Source: Actinoplanes cyaneus (GTDB lineage: Bacteria; Actinomycetota; Actinomycetes; Mycobacteriales; Micromonosporaceae). From it: a DNA stretch of 64,000 bases. Each line of letters starts with the position of its first letter. The stretch's first letter is position 1. The notes below the pieces were generated by a model. It saw nothing but the letters and a program-made list of their open reading frames with translations. It was not told the origin of the DNA and searched no databases. Location: positions 186,001 through 250,000 of the forward strand of contig NZ_BOMH01000028.1 of NCBI RefSeq assembly GCF_016862095.1, given 5' to 3'. Shown here piece after piece: positions 59,645-64,000 of this stretch. The translations under genes were made by a program, and so were the position numbers.

Positions 59645-61222
59645 GTGCCATCGGAGGACTGGCTGCTGTCCGCCGCTGAACGCGGCAACCCACACACTGA
59701 TTTACCCAACTGGTGCGGTGGAAACACAGCTGAACCGCTAATTCACGGGAAAACGTACTTCTCCCGACTTACCACGGAAGTGGAGAAGCTCGAAGCGGGT
59801 GACCACCTGTTCTTCACGGACTGGCGTGGTGACCCGGACGAGCTGGCCGTCGACGGCGGCCCGACGATCGCCGAGTTGTTCGCGGCGGCGGCCCGGCGCG
59901 GGGTGATCGTCAAGGGGCTGCTGTGGCGCTCCCACGTGGACAGGCTGGCGTACAGCGAGGAGGAGAACCGCAACCTCGGCGACCAGATCCGCGAGGCCGG
60001 CGGCGAGGTGCTGCTCGACCAGCGCGTCCGGCGCGGCGGCTCGCACCACCAGAAGCTGGTCGTGCTGCGGCACCCCGGGCGCCCCGAGCAGGATGTCGCG
60101 TTCGCCGGTGGCATCGACCTGTGCCACAGCCGGCGCGACGACGCGGACCATCGCGGTGATCCGCAGGCGGTGCGCATGGCGAAGGCGTACGGTCCGACCC
60201 CGCCCTGGCACGACGTCCAGCTGGAGCTGCGCGGTCCGGTCGTCGGCGCGCTCGACCACACCTTCCGCGAGCGCTGGTGCGACCCGGCGCCGCTGGACCA
60301 GCACGGCCCGATCTCCACGATCGCCGACCAGCTCAAGCACGCCGACCTGCACGCCGACCGCCTGCCGGAGAAGCCGCCGGACCCGCCCGAGTGCGGCCCG
60401 CTGACCGTGCAGGTGCTGCGGACGTACCCGGCGATGCGCCCGAAGTACTCGTTCGCGCCGCTCGGCGAGCAGAGTGTGGCCCGCGGCTACACCAAGGCGA
60501 TCAAGCGCGCCCGCCGGCTGATCTACGTGGAGGACCAGTACCTCTGGTCGAAGGAGGTCGCGCAGCTGTTCGCCGAGGCGCTGCGGGAGAACCCCGAGCT
60601 GCACCTGATCGCTGTCGTACCGCGCCACCCGGACGTCGACGGCAGATTCGCGCTGCCGCCCAACCAGGTCGGCCGGGAACAGGCCATCGAGCTGTGCCGG
60701 CACGCCGCCTCGGACCGCGTGCACATCTTCGACCTGGAGAACGACGAGGGCACGCCGATCTACGTGCACGCCAAGGTCTGCGTCGTCGACGACGTGTGGT
60801 GCAGCGTCGGCAGCGACAACTTCAACCGTCGATCGTGGACCCACGACAGCGAGCTGTCCTGCGCGATCCTCGACGAGACGCCCGACGACCGGGAGCCGGT
60901 GGATCCGGCCGGGCTCGGCGACGGTGCTCGGCGATTCCCGCGCGAGCTGCGGCTGGCGCTGACCCGTGAGCACCTCGATCGCGACGACGATCAAGATCTT
61001 GCAGACCCGATCTCCGCCGTACGGACGATGACCGCCGCCGCCGAAGCCCTCCGCGACTGGCGTGACGGCGGCCGGCGGGGCCCGCGTCCACCAGGGCGCC
61101 TGATCCCGCACGAGACGACCCGGCTCCCCTGGTTCCAACGGCTCTGGGCGACTCCGGCGTACCGGCTGATCTACGACCCGGACGGGCGCCCCTGGCGTGA
61201 CCGCCGGGCCGGGCGGTGGTGA
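59645..61222 (+). CDS. Phospholipase D-like protein
   Basis: A 525-residue PLD superfamily protein with two HKD-type motifs: SHHQKLVVL (about residues 135-143, H-x-K followed by D) and VHAKVCVVDDVWCSVGSDNF (about 378-397). GTG 59645 has GGAGGGG 8 bases upstream. No signal peptide, so it is probably cytoplasmic, unlike secreted PLDs. Family members include phosphatidylserine synthase-like and phosphodiesterase enzymes; substrate unknown. The C-terminal 80 residues are Arg-rich. Confidence 0.9.
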   Translation: MPSEDWLLSAAERGNPHTDLPNWCGGNTAEPLIHGKTYFSRLTTEVEKLEAGDHLFFTDWRGDPDELAVDGGPTIAELFAAAARRGVIVKGLLWRSHVDRLAYSEEENRNLGDQIREAGGEVLLDQRVRRGGSHHQKLVVLRHPGRPEQDVAFAGGIDLCHSRRDDADHRGDPQAVRMAKAYGPTPPWHDVQLELRGPVVGALDHTFRERWCDPAPLDQHGPISTIADQLKHADLHADRLPEKPPDPPECGPLTVQVLRTYPAMRPKYSFAPLGEQSVARGYTKAIKRARRLIYVEDQYLWSKEVAQLFAEALRENPELHLIAVVPRHPDVDGRFALPPNQVGREQAIELCRHAASDRVHIFDLENDEGTPIYVHAKVCVVDDVWCSVGSDNFNRRSWTHDSELSCAILDETPDDREPVDPAGLGDGARRFPRELRLALTREHLDRDDDQDLADPISAVRTMTAAAEALRDWRDGGRRGPRPPGRLIPHETTRLPWFQRLWATPAYRLIYDPDGRPWRDRRAGRW

Positions 61223-61224
61223 AA

Positions 61225-61244
61225 GGTATACCTGGGTATACCTG
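61225..61244. promoter_or_regulatory. Direct repeat of a GGTATACC palindrome
   Basis: GGTATACCTG occurs twice without gap (61225-61234, 61235-61244), 3 bp after the PLD stop and 55 bp before the kinase gene. Each copy contains the 8-bp palindrome GGTATACC; the 10-bp period puts both on the same DNA face. It is likely a promoter or regulator-binding element for the kinase/regulator operon. Confidence 0.6.
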
Positions 61245-61298
61245 GATTCGGGGGCCAGCCGGGTGGGTCGCGACCGCCCCGCTGCATACGGTGATGAC

Positions 61299-62576
61299 GT
61301 GTCCACCACAAGCCTGACCGCGGCCCTGCGGGACCGTCGATACGTCGTCACCACCTGGCCCTGGCGCTCGGCGGCGTTCCTCGCCACCACCGCGGTCGTC
61401 GCCGCGCCCCTCTCCTTCGGTCTCACCCTGCTGTTGCTGCCGCTGCTGGTGGCCGCCCGCCGGGTCCTCCACGGTGACCTGCCCGGCCTCGCCGTCGTGG
61501 TCCTCGTCGTGGTCGCCACCGCGCTGCTGTTCGCCGGCGCCCCACTGGTCGCGATCCCGGTGGCCGCTGTGGAACGCCGTCGCCTGCGTCTGGTCGACCC
61601 GCGCCCGCTGCGTCCCGTCCGCCGGCCGGGCGACCTGGCGGGGCTGTACCGGGACGAGGCGACCTGGCGGGCGGTGCTCTACACCGTGCTGCTGGCGGTG
61701 CTGGCCCCACCGGTCGTCTTCGCCGCGTTCATCGGGCTGCTCGCGCAGGTGCTCGTGATCGGCAGCCCGTTCGGCGTCGGCGCCTGGCAGTTCGGGTCGT
61801 ACACGATCGACGGCGGCCCGCGCAGTCTCCCGCTCGCGCTGGCCGGCCTGGTGCTGATCCCGCTCTGGCTCTACCTGGCCGGGGCCCTCGCCGCCGGGCA
61901 GGCGATGCTCGCGCGGCGACTCCTCGGCGCCGGCGATCCGCTGCGTGACCAGCTCAGCGAGGTGTCGCAGTCACGGGCCCGGCTGGCCGACGCGTTCGAC
62001 GCCGAGCGCCGCCGGATCGAGCGCGACCTGCACGACGGCGCCCAGCACCGGCTCACCAGCCTGACCCTGCACCTGGGCATGGCCCGGCTCGACCTCCCGG
62101 AGAGCTCGCCGGCCGCCGAGCCGCTCGGGCTGGCCCACTCCCAGGCGAAGGAGTTGATGGTGGTCCTGCGCGACCTCGTGCACGGGATCCGCCCGCAGGT
62201 GCTGACCGATCTCGGGCTGCCGGCCGCGCTGCGCGAGCTGGCGGCAGGCTCGCCGGTCCCGGTGGCGGTCGAGGCCGCGATCGACGCCCGGCCGCCGGAG
62301 AGCGTCGAGACCACGGCGTATTTCGTGGCCGCCGAAGCCCTGACGAACGTCGCCAAGCACGCCCGCGCCACCGAGGCCCGGGTCCGGGTCAAGGGCGACG
62401 GCACCCACGTCGAGCTGGAGATCGAGGACAACGGGGGTGGCGGCGCTGATCCGCAGCTGGGCAGCGGGCTGACCGGTCTGGCGGATCGGGTGGCGGCCGC
62501 GGGCGGGCGGTTGCTGCTGGCCAGCCCGGCCGGTGGGCCCACGTTGCTGCGGGTGGAGCTGCCGTGTCCCCGGTGA
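61299..62576 (+). CDS. NarL-family sensor histidine kinase
   Basis: A 425-residue kinase: four transmembrane helices (about 25-55, 63-92, 125-155, 176-203), a sensor-domain block typical of actinobacterial HisKA_3 kinases, then the H-box ERDLHDGAQHRL with H245, and HATPase motifs (EALTNVAKHARA; EDNGGGGADP; GSGLTGLADRV). GTG 61299 is chosen over an upstream start because sequence character changes there. It is coupled to the following regulator gene. Confidence 0.92.
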   Translation: MSTTSLTAALRDRRYVVTTWPWRSAAFLATTAVVAAPLSFGLTLLLLPLLVAARRVLHGDLPGLAVVVLVVVATALLFAGAPLVAIPVAAVERRRLRLVDPRPLRPVRRPGDLAGLYRDEATWRAVLYTVLLAVLAPPVVFAAFIGLLAQVLVIGSPFGVGAWQFGSYTIDGGPRSLPLALAGLVLIPLWLYLAGALAAGQAMLARRLLGAGDPLRDQLSEVSQSRARLADAFDAERRRIERDLHDGAQHRLTSLTLHLGMARLDLPESSPAAEPLGLAHSQAKELMVVLRDLVHGIRPQVLTDLGLPAALRELAAGSPVPVAVEAAIDARPPESVETTAYFVAAEALTNVAKHARATEARVRVKGDGTHVELEIEDNGGGGADPQLGSGLTGLADRVAAAGGRLLLASPAGGPTLLRVELPCPR

Positions 62577-63349
62577 GCCCTTCCACGCCTTCCCCAGCCC
62601 CGCGTCCCGCCACGTCACCTCCCGCCACGTCACCCCCCGCCACGTCACCCCCCGCCACGTCACCTGCCGCCGCGCCATCTCCCGCCATGTCACCTCCCAC
62701 CGCGTCACCCCGTGTCGTTCTCGCGGAAGACGGCGTGCTGCTCCGGGAGGGGCTGACCGGGCTTCTGGAGCGGTTCGGGCTGACCGTGGTGGACGCGGTG
62801 GGCGACGCCGAGCACCTGATCACGGCGGTCGGTGTGCACGAGCCGGACCTGGTGATCACCGACATCAAGATGCCGCCCGACTTCCGCGACGAGGGGCTGC
62901 GAGCGGCGGTGCACCTGCGCCGGGAACGGCCCGGGCTGCCGGTCGTGGTGCTGAGTCAGTACGTGCAGGAGGAGTACGCAGCGGACCTGATCGGCACCGG
63001 CGACGGCGTGGGCTACCTGCTCAAGGACCGGGTGGCCGACATCGAGGACTTCATGGCGGCGCTGCGGACCGTCCTGGCCGGCGGGACCGTCGTTGACCCG
63101 GAGGTGGTGCGGCGGCTGCTGCACCGGCCGCGGGATCCGCTCGCCGGCCTGTCGCCGCGGGAGCGCGAGGTGCTCGGGCTGATCGCGGAGGGCCGGTCGA
63201 ACTCGTCGATCGCGGGCGCGCTGTTCGTCAGCGAGACCGCGGTCGGCAAGCACGTCGGCAACATCCTGGCCAAGCTGGGCCTGCCCCCGACCGACGACAC
63301 GAACCGCCGCGTCATGGCCGTCCTGACCTACCTCGGCGCCCGCCCTTGA
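62573..63349 (+). CDS. NarL/LuxR-type response regulator with repeat-rich N-terminus
   Basis: About 258 residues from GTG 62573 (4-bp GTGA overlap with the kinase stop; GTG 62564 is also in frame). Residues 1-46 are a Pro/Ser/Thr-rich extension of PPATS repeats absent from normal members; the receiver starts at RVVLAEDGVLLREGLTG with phospho-acceptor D97 (LVITDIKMPPD), and the LuxR HTH (LSPREREVLGLIAEGRSNSS, in part) is near the C-terminus. The stop lies within the repeated sequence also seen at 29617. Confidence 0.88.
   Translation: MSPSTPSPAPRPATSPPATSPPATSPPATSPAAAPSPAMSPPTASPRVVLAEDGVLLREGLTGLLERFGLTVVDAVGDAEHLITAVGVHEPDLVITDIKMPPDFRDEGLRAAVHLRRERPGLPVVVLSQYVQEEYAADLIGTGDGVGYLLKDRVADIEDFMAALRTVLAGGTVVDPEVVRRLLHRPRDPLAGLSPREREVLGLIAEGRSNSSIAGALFVSETAVGKHVGNILAKLGLPPTDDTNRRVMAVLTYLGARP
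62606..62710 (+). repeat. In-frame 15-bp minisatellite encoding PPATS
   Basis: Seven units of 15 bp start at 62606, 62621, 62636, 62651, 62666, 62681 and 62696 (consensus CCCGCCACGTCACCY). The first four are nearly identical; the last three diverge. They extend the N-terminus of the response regulator in front of its receiver domain. Confidence 0.9.
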
Positions 63350-63412
63350 GGCCCGGGCGGCCATCCCCCCAGCCGCGCGTTGCGCTTTCTGGCTGGTTCG
63401 CACCGTGGTTGT
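63340..63412. repeat. Partial copy of the intergenic element (family site D)
   Basis: It starts in the last codons of the response regulator and crosses its stop (GCCCGCCCTTGAGGCCCGG), as at 29617. A GGCTGGTTCGCACCGTGGTTG arm (about 63386-63406, in part) follows, but a matching right arm is not evident. It lies in the 117-bp spacer between convergent genes. Confidence 0.65.
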
Positions 63413-63466
63413 TCGTCAAAGGGGGTCCGCAGGAGAGGGCACAGGCGCGCCTCGTGCCCCGGCGGG

Positions 63467-64000
63467 TCAGCTCGAGGAGCCGGGGAGGAGCTGCCAGGTG
63501 TGCGGGGTCCAGATCGGGGCGGACGGGTCGCCGTCCAGGGCCAGGCCGACCCGCCAGTCGCGCATCGACGGGCGGTCCAGCTCCAGCCAGCGGTCGATCA
63601 TTGCGATGGCCGCGGCGGCGCAGCGGTCCGCCTCCGGGCCGCCCGCGGCCACTGAACCGTCCGGGAGCACGGCGGCGCCGCTGCCACCGGCATCGTCCAG
63701 CAGGATCAGGTGGGCCTGGTCCCAGTCGGCCGGGGTGGCGAGGGTCGCCTGCCGGTCCCAGGCGCCGGCCGCGTACCAGAGGTCGCGATACGCGCTCGTG
63801 TCGAGCGGCGGCGACCAGCGGGCCGGCGCGGCCGGAGTCAGCTCGGGGAGCGTGCCGGCCGACCGCGGATGACTGCCGGCGTGGCGGGCACCGAGCGGCC
63901 CCGCCGCCGACATGAACCCGGAGGAGCAGACCACGGCCGCGGTCACCGGATCACCCGGGCGCACGGCGAGGACCGGGTGGTGACCGGCGTGCTCGACCGG
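63467..64000 (-). CDS. Hypothetical protein, cut by the right window edge
   Basis: The frame is open from the stop at 63467 to the right edge, so at least 177 residues; GTG at 63964 is an internal candidate start, but coding-like sequence (VEHAGHHPVLAVRPGD) continues upstream. Visible segments: SAYRDLWYAAGAWDRQATLA, HLILLDDAGGSGAAVLPDGS, IDRWLELDRPSMRDWRVGLA. No motif recognised; it may be a substrate-binding or beta-propeller-like piece. Confidence 0.6.
   Translation of the reverse strand, partial: PVEHAGHHPVLAVRPGDPVTAAVVCSSGFMSAAGPLGARHAGSHPRSAGTLPELTPAAPARWSPPLDTSAYRDLWYAAGAWDRQATLATPADWDQAHLILLDDAGGSGAAVLPDGSVAAGGPEADRCAAAAIAMIDRWLELDRPSMRDWRVGLALDGDPSAPIWTPHTWQLLPGSSS

Noticed and set aside
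1..64000. Insertion sequences or integrase-flanked island
   Set aside because: No transposase, integrase, terminal inverted repeats or tRNA attachment site was found; the island at 52.7-55.5 kb has no visible mobility gene.

Overview
The window is high-GC, gene-dense actinobacterial chromosome. GTG and TTG starts with AGGAG-type ribosome sites are common, and several proteins belong to actinobacterial families (DUF4235, DUF3618, DUF2795, DUF1206, a Clp-N/HTH pair, SpoIIE-type PP2C with a HATPase domain). The gene content and style suggest Micromonosporaceae, perhaps Actinoplanes or a relative; this is inference, since no rRNA or other marker is present. I saw no tRNA, rRNA, CRISPR array, transposase or prophage.

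Layout. 1-7 kb: 5' end of a CDP-alcohol phosphatidyltransferase gene, then an EF-G-like gene and a FAD monooxygenase/TetR pair with a perfect operator, inserted between that gene and its usual partners HIT and thrS. 7-13 kb: ADP-ribosylglycohydrolase, an OmpR-type two-component system, and a secreted protein with a degenerate metalloprotease-like domain. 13-20 kb: adenosine-deaminase-like enzyme, tam, aldo/keto reductase, a cold-shock gene with long leader, a DUF4235/DUF3618/holin-like membrane operon, MscS channel and DUF1206 protein. 20-31 kb: small lipoprotein, acetyltransferase, NagZ-like GH3 enzyme with an in-frame minisatellite, recQ, MBL hydrolase, large LuxR-type ATPase regulator, methyltransferase, VOC and AraC genes. 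32-40 kb: a membrane-anchored NACHT NTPase, an ABC-2 exporter with its two-component system, and a GT4 glycosyltransferase. 40-51 kb: CrtI-like oxidoreductase, DUF2795/SRPBCC pair, small proteins, a TM plus coiled-coil protein, a CBM2-like surface protein, and a SpoIIE phosphatase. 51-58 kb: marR and a pirin gene that share operator sequences but are separated by a 2.8 kb island holding an APH-like kinase, a probable RiPP precursor, a 5'-truncated radical SAM/SPASM gene, a 5'-truncated second gene and an inositol-monophosphatase-like gene. 58-64 kb: Clp-N/HTH pair with twin operators, M29 aminopeptidase, phospholipase D-like protein and a NarL-type two-component system.

Two genome-scale patterns stand out. 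First, at six loci the 3' end of a coding sequence, stop codon included, is tandemly duplicated into the downstream spacer in units of 20-44 bp. Second, a family of roughly 54-bp palindromic units lies in spacers at gene 3' ends; two of these elements share sequence that crosses the stop codon of unrelated genes. Three further minisatellites are in frame inside genes (nagZ-like, a response regulator, a coiled-coil protein).
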